From Candidatus Scatonaster coprocaballi (GTDB taxonomy: Bacteria; Bacillota; Clostridia; Saccharofermentanales; Saccharofermentanaceae): DNA of 44,547 nucleotides. Made by a program: the position numbers and the translations under genes. Numbering within the stretch: position 1 is the first letter of the stretch; each line of letters starts with the position of its first letter. Below, in pieces: positions 36,495 to 44,547 of this stretch. The stretch lies in the NCBI GenBank assembly GCA_018064475.1, contig JAGHVD010000003.1, positions 1 through 44,547 on the forward strand, in the 5' to 3' direction. A model generated the notes under the pieces. It ran no database searches. It saw only the letters and a list, made by a program, of their open reading frames with translations, and was not told the origin of the DNA.

Positions 36495-37658
36495 TCATCG
36501 TCTTGTCTGAAGTCGGGCAACGAGTTTCTGAATCACAGGTACAATCGATAGAACGTCCTCTTCCGTATTCTCATGTCCAATCGTTATACGAAGTGCAGAA
36601 CGGGCCATAGAAGGTGTCAATCCAATCGCCTGAAGGACGTGTGAGGACTCGTGACTTCCGGAGGAACAAGCTGAACCGGACGAACAAGCATAGCCTTCCA
36701 GATTCAGATATAGAAGCAAAGCCTCCCCCTCAACCCCATCAAAGACGAAGTGCGCATTCCCAGGAAGTCGATCCATGGGGTGTCCGCAGAGCTTGGCAGA
36801 TGGAATGCTTGACAGAACATTCTTAATGAGCAGATCTCTGATTTCTGAAATTCTCTTCGTTTCAGAAGACATCTCTGCTACAGAAATCTCTAAAGCTTTC
36901 GAAAGTCCCACTGCGCCAACTACATTCTCTGTTCCTGCGCGTAAGCCATATTCTTGCGCACCGCCGACGATGAGTGATGGAACTTTCAGATTATTCCTTA
37001 AATACAGACCACCGATTCCCGAAGGACCGCCGAATTTATGACTGGAAAAAGAACCTGCGTCCACGCCAAGTTTGTGGAATGAGATTGGAACAGCTCCTAC
37101 TGCCTGAACGGCGTCAGTATGAAACAATACACCCTGCTGATGCGTAAGATCAACCAACTCAGAAATTGGTTCAATCGTACCGATCTCATTGTTCGCATAC
37201 ATGATGGAAACCAGACAAGTTTCAGGAGTGAGTGCTTTTGCCAACGAATCAGGCGAAATCAGGCCATACTGATCGACCGGAAGATAGACGACTTCAAAAC
37301 CTTGTTTCTCCAAATATCTACAGCTTTCCAATACTGCGGGATGCTCAATGGCAGATGTGATGACACGATGTTTAGAAGGATCGTCTCTTGTGGCATACTC
37401 AGCAAGACATCGAATCGCCCAATTATCCGATTCTGTTCCGCCTGAAGTGAAGTAAACTTCGGAAGGCTGGCAATCGAGACTCTTCGCAATCGAATCGCGC
37501 CCCTCTTCTAGCAGTCTTCTTCCCTTCTGCCCTTCTTTATGAACGGAAGACGGATTTCCAAACTGTTCGGATAGCGCAGATTGCATAGCTTCCAAGACTT
37601 CCGGACGAAGCCTGGATGTTGCTGCATGATCCAGATATATTCTTTGATTCTCACTCAT
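36495..37658 (-). CDS. Cysteine desulfurase (NifS/IscS-like)
   Basis: PLP enzyme taking sulfur from cysteine for Fe-S clusters or tRNA thiolation. It has 387 residues. The N-terminal YLDHAATSRL, TSGGTESDNWAI, the PLP lysine in SSHKFGGPSG (about residue 205) and the persulfide-loop Cys in SGSACSSG (about 330) are intact. GAGG lies seven bases upstream of ATG 37658, inside the terminator arm behind the ABC transporter. No iscU or thiI is adjacent, so its sulfur acceptor cannot be read from context; MiaB elsewhere in the window needs Fe-S clusters. Confidence 0.93.
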   Translation of the reverse strand: MSENQRIYLDHAATSRLRPEVLEAMQSALSEQFGNPSSVHKEGQKGRRLLEEGRDSIAKSLDCQPSEVYFTSGGTESDNWAIRCLAEYATRDDPSKHRVITSAIEHPAVLESCRYLEKQGFEVVYLPVDQYGLISPDSLAKALTPETCLVSIMYANNEIGTIEPISELVDLTHQQGVLFHTDAVQAVGAVPISFHKLGVDAGSFSSHKFGGPSGIGGLYLRNNLKVPSLIVGGAQEYGLRAGTENVVGAVGLSKALEISVAEMSSETKRISEIRDLLIKNVLSSIPSAKLCGHPMDRLPGNAHFVFDGVEGEALLLYLNLEGYACSSGSACSSGSHESSHVLQAIGLTPSMARSALRITIGHENTEEDVLSIVPVIQKLVARLQTRR

Positions 37659-37663
37659 AACAA

Positions 37664-37702
37664 AAACCTCGGTCTGTATCTATTAAACACAAACCGAGGT
37701 TT
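37664..37702 (-). terminator. Intrinsic terminator behind the ABC transporter gene
   Basis: On the minus strand: AAACCTCGGT with ACCGAGGTTT (10-bp perfect stem, 19-base loop), then TTTTTGTT as the T-run. The 3' arm also contains the GAGG used as ribosome binding site by the cysteine desulfurase gene. Confidence 0.75.
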
Positions 37703-37710
37703 CTTTGCAA
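37682..37710 (-). promoter_or_regulatory. Promoter of the cysteine desulfurase gene inside the terminator
   Basis: On the minus strand: TTGCAA (37710-37705), a 17-base spacer and TTTAAT (37687-37682). The spacer is the 5' arm of the terminator and the -10 lies in its loop, so the transcript would start after the 5' arm and carry only the 3' arm. Confidence 0.5.
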
Positions 37711-37730
37711 TCTTTTAAAGCGATGAAAGA

Positions 37731-40700
37731 TTACTCTGTACGAAGTGCAACGACCGGATCCTTCTTCGCTGCGGAGCGAGACGGGATGATACCAGCAATC
37801 AAGGTCAGCAATACGCTGATGGCAATCAAGATAATTGCGGTCACGATCGGCAGAACACCTGTAAGGTTATTCAATCCAGTCAGGGAGTGGATAATGATGT
37901 TGATTGGGATCAGCAACAAGTAGGTAATCAGAACACCCAGTAAACCTGAAGTGAAACCAATGATGACAGTCTCTGCATTGAACATGCTGGAAACGTTCTT
38001 CTTGGAAGCACCCAAAGCACGGAGGATACCGATTTCCTTTGTACGTTCCTGAACAGAGATCAATGTGATAACACCGATCATGATGGAAGAAACAACCAAG
38101 GATACTGCAACAAATGCAATCAATACATAAGTGATCGCGTTGATGATCGTTGTAACGGATGACATCAGAATACCCACAACATCGGTGTACTTGATCTTCT
38201 GAAGTTCAGGTACAGACTTGTTATATTCAGAAATGGCATCTACAATTGTGTCTTTGTTCTCGAAAGAAGATGCATACAAGCTGATTCTGGAAGGACTTTC
38301 AAGATCTAGGCAACCAAGACGGATCAGATTGTAATCGTAGGTGAAACCAGAGAATTCAATACATGTCTCGTAAAGTTTGGCACAATATGCATCATCAAAA
38401 GAAGAAGATGTTGCTGCCAGGGCCTGTGCCAATTCAGCATCAGACTTGCCGACGAATTCCTGCTGAACCTGTGCGGCATACTCGGCAGCATACTGATCAC
38501 GGATGCTCTGTGCAAACATATTCTTCATATCTTCATCAGACATAGAAGAAATGTAACCCTTCGCAGAATCCGGATCCATACCCATCTCTTCAGTCATCTT
38601 CTGAAGCATCATATCTTCCATGGTTGCACGATCAAGTTGAGCCAATGTCTGCTCAACATACTCGTTAACAGTTTCCTCAGAAGGTGTGCTGACGATCTTC
38701 TTATATACTTCTGCCTGACCATGTTCATCGAGTTTCTCAAGATAGCTACGGAAGTAAGCAGCCTTATCTGCATCAGATACTGCAACATTCTCACCCTTGA
38801 ACGGAAGTCCGGAGGTAACGTCAAAATCAGGATTTTCAAGCTGAGCTTTCACGGCCTCAGAATTCTGGCACTCTTCAATGATGTACTCAGTCAGCATGTG
38901 TGTATAACCGATGTTTCCGCTATGAGAGGTGGAAACCGCATCCGGATTCGGCTTTACGATACCGACTACATGTAATACAAGACCGTTGTCATAGAGATAC
39001 TGAAGACCAGATTCAGATTCACGGAGGTCGTTATAAAGACCTGTAGACTCATCGTATTTCCAGCAAGAAGTAGGAAGTACAGAACGGAATTCGAGGTTGC
39101 AGATCTCTTCATAAGACCAATGCGCATCGGTGTACTCGATCTGCTGACCCTGAAGCGCAGATTCCATCGCAGAAGTGATCTCTTCTTTGGACTTCAGTCC
39201 TAAAGCATAAAGCGTATAGTCATCAATTTCATTGTTGTCATCTACGAAGAGCACGATCTCATCGTAGTTCTGTGGCCAACGACCATAGATGACATCATAC
39301 TGTTTCTCTGTCACATCATTGGTCGGCTCACCGTTCACACCTGGGAGCAACTCGCTCCAAAGTGTCATGCTGGAACCCATCATTTCAGCAGACTGATTGT
39401 TCTTAGACATAGCACCCATATCTACATTGAAGAGTGTGGTTGTGTACTGGGAGAACAGTGCAGTCATCAGTTCAGTCGTATCCGAGTGAATGATCGTTCC
39501 ATCTACACTCTTTGTGTAGATTCTCATATCGAGGTCATAGGAATACTGAACACCGGAAAGTGCCTCATTCAAGTCTGTGCCTTCAGTATGGCGCTGTTCA
39601 TCGATATACTTCTTAAAGGAAGAAAGGTCGTTCTCCTGCGTCTCAATTGCAGTCAGAGAGTTCATCATCTCATAGACCTTGTTCTTCTGATATACAGCAT
39701 CTGACGGGTGTGTAACGTTATTCTCAGCATGTCCGGCAAAAGCTTCCAACAATGTACTCATATCCACGGTTTGCGCCTGAATCGTCAACGGATATGCAGA
39801 AATGGTATCTTCCTGAACCTCATTGATGAAGTTGTTCGTACCTTGAGATACAGAATAGATCAATGCAATACCAATGATACCGATCGATCCTGCAAAAGAT
39901 GTAAGGATCGTTCTACCTTTCTTTGTGAAGAGGTTCTTCAAAGAGAGTGCAAAGGAAGTAGCAAAAGACATTGAAGGCTTCTTCTCTTTTACTTTCTTCT
40001 CTTTCTTCTCCGCTTCAACTGCCTCATATTTCTTATGAAGTGTAGAGACTTCTTCCTCAGACAATGGTGCAGAGTCATCAACGATCTTACCATCAAGCAT
40101 TCTTACGATACGTGTAGAATACTGCTCTGCGAGTTCAGGGTTATGCGTAACCATAATGACCAAGTGATCCTTGGCTACTTCTTTCAGGATTTCCATAACC
40201 GATACACTTGTTTCGGTATCCAATGCACCGGTTGGCTCGTCGGCCAAGATAATGTCAGGGTTGTTTACCAACGCACGAGCGATGGCAACACGTTGCATCT
40301 GACCACCAGACATTTCAGCTGGCTTCTTCTTCAACTGATCACCAAGTCCAACCTTCTTTAAGGCTTCAATTGCACGTTCTTTACGTTCTTTCTTACTAAC
40401 GCCGGACAGCGAGAGAGCAAGTTCTACGTTAGAAAGAACATTCTGGTGAGGAATCAAGTTATAGCTCTGGAAAACAAAACCAATTGAATGATTTCGATAA
40501 GTATCCCAGTCACGATCTTTGTAATCTTTGGTCGAACGTCCGTTGATGATAAGATCAGCGGAGGTGTACTGATCAAGTCCACCAATGATGTTCAACATCG
40601 TCGTCTTACCGCAACCAGACTGACCAAGAATGGAAACGAATTCATGATCACGGAAACTGAGTGAAACACCTTTCAGAGCCTGAACCGGATCACCACCGGC

Positions 40701-40736
40701 AGGATAAATTTTCACAATGTCTTTGAGTTCAAGCAT
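37731..40736 (-). CDS. MacB-like ABC transporter, ATPase fused to FtsX-type permease
   Basis: One polypeptide of 1001 residues. The N-terminal ATPase has Walker A GQSGCGKTT (about 38-46), signature MSGGQMQR and Walker B ILADEPTGALD. A charged Lys/Glu linker (about 235-260) leads to a first membrane helix (about 275-298). A large extracytoplasmic domain of about 550 residues follows, then three helices (about 880-990) with an FtsX-type permease. MacB-like transporters act as mechanotransducers, moving peptides or antimicrobials from the outer membrane surface. In Gram-positives related systems handle peptide antibiotics or signals. It is co-oriented with a MarR regulator 17 bases upstream and probably under its control. 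Confidence 0.92.
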   Translation of the reverse strand: MLELKDIVKIYPAGGDPVQALKGVSLSFRDHEFVSILGQSGCGKTTMLNIIGGLDQYTSADLIINGRSTKDYKDRDWDTYRNHSIGFVFQSYNLIPHQNVLSNVELALSLSGVSKKERKERAIEALKKVGLGDQLKKKPAEMSGGQMQRVAIARALVNNPDIILADEPTGALDTETSVSVMEILKEVAKDHLVIMVTHNPELAEQYSTRIVRMLDGKIVDDSAPLSEEEVSTLHKKYEAVEAEKKEKKVKEKKPSMSFATSFALSLKNLFTKKGRTILTSFAGSIGIIGIALIYSVSQGTNNFINEVQEDTISAYPLTIQAQTVDMSTLLEAFAGHAENNVTHPSDAVYQKNKVYEMMNSLTAIETQENDLSSFKKYIDEQRHTEGTDLNEALSGVQYSYDLDMRIYTKSVDGTIIHSDTTELMTALFSQYTTTLFNVDMGAMSKNNQSAEMMGSSMTLWSELLPGVNGEPTNDVTEKQYDVIYGRWPQNYDEIVLFVDDNNEIDDYTLYALGLKSKEEITSAMESALQGQQIEYTDAHWSYEEICNLEFRSVLPTSCWKYDESTGLYNDLRESESGLQYLYDNGLVLHVVGIVKPNPDAVSTSHSGNIGYTHMLTEYIIEECQNSEAVKAQLENPDFDVTSGLPFKGENVAVSDADKAAYFRSYLEKLDEHGQAEVYKKIVSTPSEETVNEYVEQTLAQLDRATMEDMMLQKMTEEMGMDPDSAKGYISSMSDEDMKNMFAQSIRDQYAAEYAAQVQQEFVGKSDAELAQALAATSSSFDDAYCAKLYETCIEFSGFTYDYNLIRLGCLDLESPSRISLYASSFENKDTIVDAISEYNKSVPELQKIKYTDVVGILMSSVTTIINAITYVLIAFVAVSLVVSSIMIGVITLISVQERTKEIGILRALGASKKNVSSMFNAETVIIGFTSGLLGVLITYLLLIPINIIIHSLTGLNNLTGVLPIVTAIILIAISVLLTLIAGIIPSRSAAKKDPVVALRTE

Positions 40737-40753
40737 GTCAATTCTCCTTAACT

Positions 40754-41236
40754 TTACTCTTTCTTTTTTCTGTTAGATACTCCAGCACTATTCGCAAGAA
40801 AAGCCTGGGATTCTTCCACATCATGGACGATCTCTTTGATCTCTTTGCACGTTTCAATAAAATCCATGATTCGTTCTTTACCAAAACGTTCAACAATTGC
40901 ACTGGAATAAAGAAGAATCTCCTGTCTTTTCTCTTGGAGAAGGTTTCTTCCTTCATCAGTGATCGATACCATGACGCGTCTTGCATCTGAAGGGTCCTGT
41001 CTCTTCTCAATCAGATTCTTCTCAGACATCTTCTTAAGAAGGACCGCGACACGAGCAGTGCTGACATTCATGTACTCACTGATCTCGCCCGCAGACACAA
41101 TTCGATCCGAAGACGCAAGAAAACCCAACAGATTGCTGATACCCATTGAAGTAATATCAATCTGTTGGATGAATTCTACTGGTTTGATACTGTGAAAGTC
41201 CTCAAGGATTTCCCAGATTTCCTTCTCTGAAACCAT
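40754..41236 (-). CDS. MarR-family transcriptional regulator
   Basis: Winged-helix dimeric repressor, 160 residues. The MarR core includes SAGEISEYMNVSTARVAVLLKKMSEKNLIEKRQDPSDARRVMVSITDEGR, with the wing in DPSDARRV. The start is the second of two close ATGs: AGGAG abuts the first (41242) but lies six bases before the second (41236). The promoter overlaps a perfect 17-base palindrome, the probable autoregulatory operator. The ABC transporter gene follows 17 bases downstream, so this is a regulator-transporter operon, likely induced by a small molecule or peptide. Confidence 0.9.
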   Translation of the reverse strand: MVSEKEIWEILEDFHSIKPVEFIQQIDITSMGISNLLGFLASSDRIVSAGEISEYMNVSTARVAVLLKKMSEKNLIEKRQDPSDARRVMVSITDEGRNLLQEKRQEILLYSSAIVERFGKERIMDFIETCKEIKEIVHDVEESQAFLANSAGVSNRKKKE

Positions 41237-41251
41237 ATGCATCTCCTAAAT

Positions 41252-41268
41252 ATCTAACTGGGTTAGAT
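41252..41268. promoter_or_regulatory. MarR operator palindrome
   Basis: ATCTAACTGGGTTAGAT: a perfect 7-bp inverted repeat with a 3-base centre, directly behind the -10 box of the marR promoter and just before its ribosome binding site. Its position predicts autorepression of marR and the transporter. Confidence 0.8.
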
Positions 41269-41296
41269 TATATGATTTCATAATATAGAGTGTCAA
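41267..41296 (-). promoter_or_regulatory. Promoter of the marR-ABC operon
   Basis: On the minus strand: TTGACA (41296-41291), an 18-base spacer and TATAAT (41272-41267), both hexamers at consensus. The -10 touches the operator. Confidence 0.78.
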
Positions 41297-41333
41297 TGCA
41301 CAAATACACAGTATCGAGTAACGAAATTGCGAA

Positions 41334-42659
41334 TTATTTGTTACTTTCATCAGTATTACGATTCTTCAGATGTTCCATCCACTTCTTCACCTGGACCTCA
41401 TAACCCAGGTTACCCGGTTCGTAATACTTTGTGCCAACCATTTCATCCGGAAGGAATTGCATAGGAACATAATGTTCAGGAAAATCATGTGCATACTGAT
41501 AGCCAACTGAATACCCAAGTTCTTCCATTGCCTTCACCGGCGCATTTCGAAGATACATAGGTACATCACCCGTTCGCTTATTTGCCACATCACTTAATGC
41601 ACGATTAATGGCCAGATAACTACTGTTGGACTTCGGGCTCGTAGCTACGACCACAGCTGCTTCAGCAAGGAGAATACGCGCTTCAGGCATACCAACGGCC
41701 ATGATTCCTTGGTACGCAGCATTGGCGACCAGAATCGCATTCGGATTCGCCATACCAACATCTTCTGATGCACAGATCAATATTCGACGCGCAAGAAATT
41801 CAATATCTTCACCAGAATGAAGTGCACGGGCAAGATAGAAGATCGCTGCATCCGGATCACTGCCTCGCATCGATTTGATCATAGCAGAAATATTGTCATA
41901 ATGACTTTCCCCATCTGTATCAAAGGCCAATGAACGTTTCTGCATGCAGTCTTGCATGACATCTTCATCGATTACGATCGTTCCTTCAGCATTCGGTGGT
42001 GTCGTAATATAGGCAAGTTCTAAAGAACGAAGCGCGATACGTGCATCGCCATTACAAAGGTCAGCAATATAGGCTAATGTACGTTCTGATATCGAGATAT
42101 CCTCATTTCCAAGGCCGCGTTCCTTGTCCTGCAGCGCAATCTTCAAGATCTCAATAATGTTCTCATCTGTAAGAGGTTTGAGCGAGAGGACAGTAGATCG
42201 TGAAATCAACGCTTTGTTGACTTCAAAGAATGGATTTTCCGTCGTAGCACCGATTAGAACGACTGTGCCATCTTCAACATGAGGAAGAAGCGCATCTTGT
42301 TGCATCTTATTGAATCGATGTATCTCATCGACAAACAGAACCACTTTCCCGTTTGGTGTCATGATTGGATTCTTTGCATCTTCAACAATACGCTTAATGT
42401 CTGATACACCGGCGGTAACTGCATTGATTCGTTCAAACTTGGCAGATGTCGTATGCGCAATTAATCGCGCCAGAGCGGTTTTACCGGTTCCAGGAGGACC
42501 AAAAAGGATGATTGAGGACAGACGGTCTGCCTCAATCATCCTTCTTAACATCTTACCTTCACCAAGAATATGCTCCTGGCCGATATACTCGGAAAGCGAA
42601 CGCGGCGCCATTCGAAATGCTAGAGGTTCTTTCTTTGCATACTCATCATTGACACTCAT
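41334..42659 (-). CDS. rarA: RarA/MgsA replication-associated recombination ATPase
   Basis: AAA+ protein of the clamp-loader clade that acts at stalled replication forks. It has 441 residues. The N-terminal segment is PLAFRMAPRSLSEYIGQEHILG, Walker A is GPPGTGKTALAR (about 54-65) and Walker B VLFVDEIHRF. A sensor segment GATTENPFFEVN and the C-terminal helical tetramerisation domain with PNAILVANAAY and YLRNAPVKAMEELGY follow. The ribosome binding site is weak. glyA lies 31 bases upstream on the same strand, so read-through from glyA is likely. Confidence 0.94.
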   Translation of the reverse strand: MSVNDEYAKKEPLAFRMAPRSLSEYIGQEHILGEGKMLRRMIEADRLSSIILFGPPGTGKTALARLIAHTTSAKFERINAVTAGVSDIKRIVEDAKNPIMTPNGKVVLFVDEIHRFNKMQQDALLPHVEDGTVVLIGATTENPFFEVNKALISRSTVLSLKPLTDENIIEILKIALQDKERGLGNEDISISERTLAYIADLCNGDARIALRSLELAYITTPPNAEGTIVIDEDVMQDCMQKRSLAFDTDGESHYDNISAMIKSMRGSDPDAAIFYLARALHSGEDIEFLARRILICASEDVGMANPNAILVANAAYQGIMAVGMPEARILLAEAAVVVATSPKSNSSYLAINRALSDVANKRTGDVPMYLRNAPVKAMEELGYSVGYQYAHDFPEHYVPMQFLPDEMVGTKYYEPGNLGYEVQVKKWMEHLKNRNTDESNK

Positions 42660-42690
42660 GTTCGTATCCCATTAACGATTCAAATTCGAA

Positions 42691-43935
42691 TCAGTACTTC
42701 ATATCCGGGTAAAGCGGATACTTAGCTGTCAATTCAGCAACAGCCTTCTTGATGTCTTCTTTGGACTCCTCAAAGGAGAAGATTGCCTTAGCGATACAGT
42801 CAGCAATAATGACCATATCTTCTTCCTTCATGCCGCGAGAAGATACAGCAGCTGTACCGACACGCACACCGCTTGTTACGAACGGCTTCTCAGGATCGAA
42901 TGGGATGGTGTTCTTGTTTGCTGTGATGTTTACATCATCCAGACGGAGTTGGAGTTCCTTACCGGTAACGCCTGTTCCACGAAGATCGATCAGCATCAGG
43001 TGATTATCCGTACCACCGGAAACCAAGTTTACATTTCTCTTCATGAGTTCTTCAGCAAGCTTTGCAGCATTCTTTACGATCTGACCCTGGTATGCACGGA
43101 ACTCATCCGTAAGTGCTTCCTTGAAAGCAACAGCCTTTGCAGCAATGATGTGCATCAGCGGGCCACCCTGCTGGCCTGGGAATACAGCGGAGTCGATCTT
43201 CTTCGCATATTCTTCCTTACACATGATGATACCGCCACGTGGACCACGAAGTGTCTTATGTGTTGTAGTAGTAACAAAGTCAGCGTACGGAACCGGATTT
43301 GGGTGAAGTCCAGCAGCAACAAGACCGGCAATGTGAGCCATATCTACGAAGAGATAAGCGCCAACTTCATCTGCGATCTCACGGAACTTCTTAAAATCAA
43401 TGATTCTCGGATAAGCAGAAGCGCCCGCAACGATAACCTTCGGCTTTACGGCCTTTGCCTGCTCCAAGATCTTGTCGTAGTTCAATGTCTGTGTTTCTGG
43501 GTCAACCTGATAGAATTCAGAGTGATAGTGTCTACCGGATACATTCAACTTCATACCGTGTGTCAGGTGACCACCGTGAGACAGGTCCATACCAAGAATG
43601 GTGTCGCCTGGCTCAAGGATTGCATAGTAAACAGCGGTGTTTGCCTGTGCACCAGAGTGTGGCTGAACATTAACATGCTCTGCACCGAAGAGCTTCTTGA
43701 TTCTCTCAATAGCCACGGACTCAACGATATCGACATACTCACATCCGCCGTAGTATCTCTTTCCCGGGTATCCTTCTGCATACTTGTTTGTCAGTGGGGA
43801 ACCGGCTGCCTCAAGAACAGCTTCTGTAACGAAGTTCTCCGAAGCAATCAACTCAATCTTATTGCGCTGACGCTCAACTTCCTGTGTAATCGCCTGAAAT
43901 ACCTCAGGATCTTCTGCTTTAATATGTTCAAACAT
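42691..43935 (-). CDS. glyA: Serine hydroxymethyltransferase
   Basis: PLP enzyme interconverting serine and glycine with tetrahydrofolate, the main source of one-carbon units. It has 414 residues. ELIASENFV, the PLP-lysine segment [15 protein letters not shown] (about residue 225) and SGGTDNHL are intact. ATG 43935 is chosen because GGAGG lies six bases upstream; the ATG seven codons earlier has no site. Candidate promoter at 43974-44002. rarA follows after 31 bases. Confidence 0.96.
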   Translation of the reverse strand: MFEHIKAEDPEVFQAITQEVERQRNKIELIASENFVTEAVLEAAGSPLTNKYAEGYPGKRYYGGCEYVDIVESVAIERIKKLFGAEHVNVQPHSGAQANTAVYYAILEPGDTILGMDLSHGGHLTHGMKLNVSGRHYHSEFYQVDPETQTLNYDKILEQAKAVKPKVIVAGASAYPRIIDFKKFREIADEVGAYLFVDMAHIAGLVAAGLHPNPVPYADFVTTTTHKTLRGPRGGIIMCKEEYAKKIDSAVFPGQQGGPLMHIIAAKAVAFKEALTDEFRAYQGQIVKNAAKLAEELMKRNVNLVSGGTDNHLMLIDLRGTGVTGKELQLRLDDVNITANKNTIPFDPEKPFVTSGVRVGTAAVSSRGMKEEDMVIIADCIAKAIFSFEESKEDIKKAVAELTAKYPLYPDMKY

Positions 43936-43973
43936 AGGATACCTCCAATTAGTCATTACGTTTTACCTATAAT

Positions 43974-44002
43974 ATGATAATCAAAGAAACCATTTCCGTA
44001 AA
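43974..44002 (-). promoter_or_regulatory. Candidate glyA promoter
   Basis: On the minus strand: TTTACG (44002-43997), a 17-base spacer and TATCAT (43979-43974), about 40 bases before the glyA start. Confidence 0.45.
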
Positions 44003-44112
44003 GACATAATCATTTACAAAACTCACAAAATTAAGAAGATTTTCTTACCTCGATTTGCATGCTTCCCATCACATTTAGAAACGAAACCTTTACAATTTCG
44101 AAATGACTCTTA

Positions 44113-44121
44113 TGTTAGAAT
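44113..44121 (+). promoter_or_regulatory. Extended -10 promoter of the small peptide gene
   Basis: TGTTAGAAT fits the extended -10 pattern, 28 bases before the start codon at 44150. No -35 box with normal spacing is evident. Confidence 0.4.
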
Positions 44122-44149
44122 ATAGAAAACAAATAGATGGAGGCATAAC

Positions 44150-44371
44150 ATGATTGACATCAAAGACAAAATCGAAGAAGTAACCAAGAAAGTGAAGGAC
44201 GATCCTTCTGTTGCAAAGAATTTTGAGAAAGAACCAGTTAAAACCGTTGAAGGTATCGTTGGCGTTGATCTTCCGGACGATGTCATTAACAAAGTTGTTG
44301 ATGGTGTAAAAGCAAATCTTTCTGGTGGCAAGGTCGGCGGCATCGTCGATAAGATTAAGAACATTTTCTGA
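44150..44371 (+). CDS. Small protein of unknown function, 73 residues
   Basis: A short, real gene: ATG 44150 has GGAGG seven bases upstream and a strong terminator follows. The protein is Lys/Asp/Val-rich with predicted helices. The central DPSVAKNFEKEPVKTVEGIVGVDLPDD resembles small Clostridia proteins I recall and, distantly, the leader part of Nif11/NHLP-type peptides. A LSGGKVGG segment near residue 57 is followed by a 13-residue tail. No modifying enzyme or dedicated exporter is adjacent, so a precursor-peptide reading is weak; a small cytoplasmic helper protein is as likely. Confidence 0.7.
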   Translation: MIDIKDKIEEVTKKVKDDPSVAKNFEKEPVKTVEGIVGVDLPDDVINKVVDGVKANLSGGKVGGIVDKIKNIF

Positions 44372-44394
44372 TTGAATGTTTGATTATTTCGAAC

Positions 44395-44440
44395 AAGCTC
44401 GTGAAGCGTGAAGAACATCTCGTTTCACGGGCTTTTCTTC
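44395..44440 (+). terminator. Terminator of the small peptide gene
   Basis: AAGCTCGTGAA pairs with TTCACGGGCTT (11 bp, one G-U pair), followed by TTTTCTTC. It closes the single-gene unit 24 bases after its stop. Confidence 0.85.
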
Positions 44441-44467
44441 ATTCTTGAAAAAACTTGCAAATACGAC

Positions 44468-44496
44468 TTGCATTTTTCAAAGTCTTTTAGTATCAT
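44468..44496 (+). promoter_or_regulatory. tRNA-Leu promoter
   Basis: TTGCAT at 44468-44473, a 17-base spacer and TATCAT at 44491-44496, 12 bases before the tRNA. Confidence 0.6.
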
Positions 44497-44508
44497 AGTG
44501 AAGCACTC

Positions 44509-44547
44509 GCGGATATGGCGGAATTGGCAGACGCGCTAGCTTCAGGG
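44509..44547 (+). tRNA. tRNA-Leu (anticodon CAG), 5' part only
   Basis: The sequence starts with the acceptor strand GCGGATA, then TG, the D-arm (GGCGGAATTGGCAGACGC) and the anticodon arm CTAGCTTCAGGG, closely matching bacterial tRNA-Leu. The loop TTCAGGG places CAG at 44543-44545, reading CUG. The window ends three bases into the loop after the anticodon begins its 3' side, so the variable arm, T-arm and acceptor 3' strand are not visible. Confidence 0.9.

Noticed and set aside
36487-36501. Hairpin ACGATG-ACT-CATCGT over the cysteine desulfurase stop codon as terminator
   Set aside because: Only six base pairs and no T-run on the minus strand.
42949-43977. Open frame of 342 codons on the plus strand
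   Set aside because: It is antisense to glyA, whose protein is fully recognisable; the antisense product is Cys/Ser-rich noise.

Overview
The window looks like a chromosomal segment of a low-to-moderate GC Gram-positive bacterium, most likely class Clostridia. The evidence is the PyrR-type attenuator ahead of a pyrRBCFKDE operon with pyrK/class 1B pyrD, a T-box ahead of leuA, a Gram-positive-type SOS box at lexA, the miaB-mutS-mutL-miaA-hfq order and strong AGGAGG ribosome binding sites. I cannot name a genus. Nothing looks like a prophage, CRISPR array or integrated plasmid. The only mobile DNA is what appears to be an insertion-sequence end at the left edge. The right edge cuts through a tRNA-Leu gene. 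Both edges therefore lie in sequence that is often multicopy, which would fit a contig boundary.

Layout. 1-3018: an IS-like end with about 21-bp repeats abuts the 3' half of an MBOAT acyltransferase gene, followed by its AlgJ/AlgX-like membrane partner (cell-surface polymer acylation). 3207-8294: a tightly overlapping six-gene Bat/MoxR operon (MoxR AAA+ ATPase, DUF58, DUF4381-like, two membrane vWA proteins, TPR protein). 8303-14782: the pyrimidine operon with its RNA attenuator, pyrR-B-C-F-K-D-E, ending in an unusual orotate phosphoribosyltransferase. 14801-20000: a YgjP-like metallopeptidase, an AMP-forming acyl-CoA ligase, and the tldD/tldE pair, with tldD carrying an apparent one-base frameshift near its start. 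20043-21506 (minus): a PBP5-like protein that has lost the catalytic Ser and Lys. 21644-29268: miaB-mutS-mutL-miaA-hfq, a tRNA-modification and mismatch-repair operon ending in an extended Hfq-like protein.

29269-30800: lexA on the minus strand, a shared SOS box, and two divergent small membrane-protein genes of unknown function. 31100-33093 (minus): leuA under a leucine T-box. 33105-43935 (minus): an unknown lipoprotein, DAHP synthase, M18 aminopeptidase, cysteine desulfurase, a MacB-like fused ABC transporter with its MarR regulator and a clear operator, RarA and GlyA. 44150-44547: a small conserved-looking peptide gene with a good terminator, then the partial tRNA-Leu(CAG).

Most of the window is housekeeping. 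The best candidates for undescribed biology are the SOS-box-linked divergent membrane-protein pair, the catalytically dead PBP5 homologue, the extended Hfq-like protein, the divergent PyrE, the AlgX-like protein with a duplicated 132-residue C-terminal module, and the overlapping terminator/promoter/ribosome-binding-site arrangement before the cysteine desulfurase. I did not find a clearly new multi-gene system.
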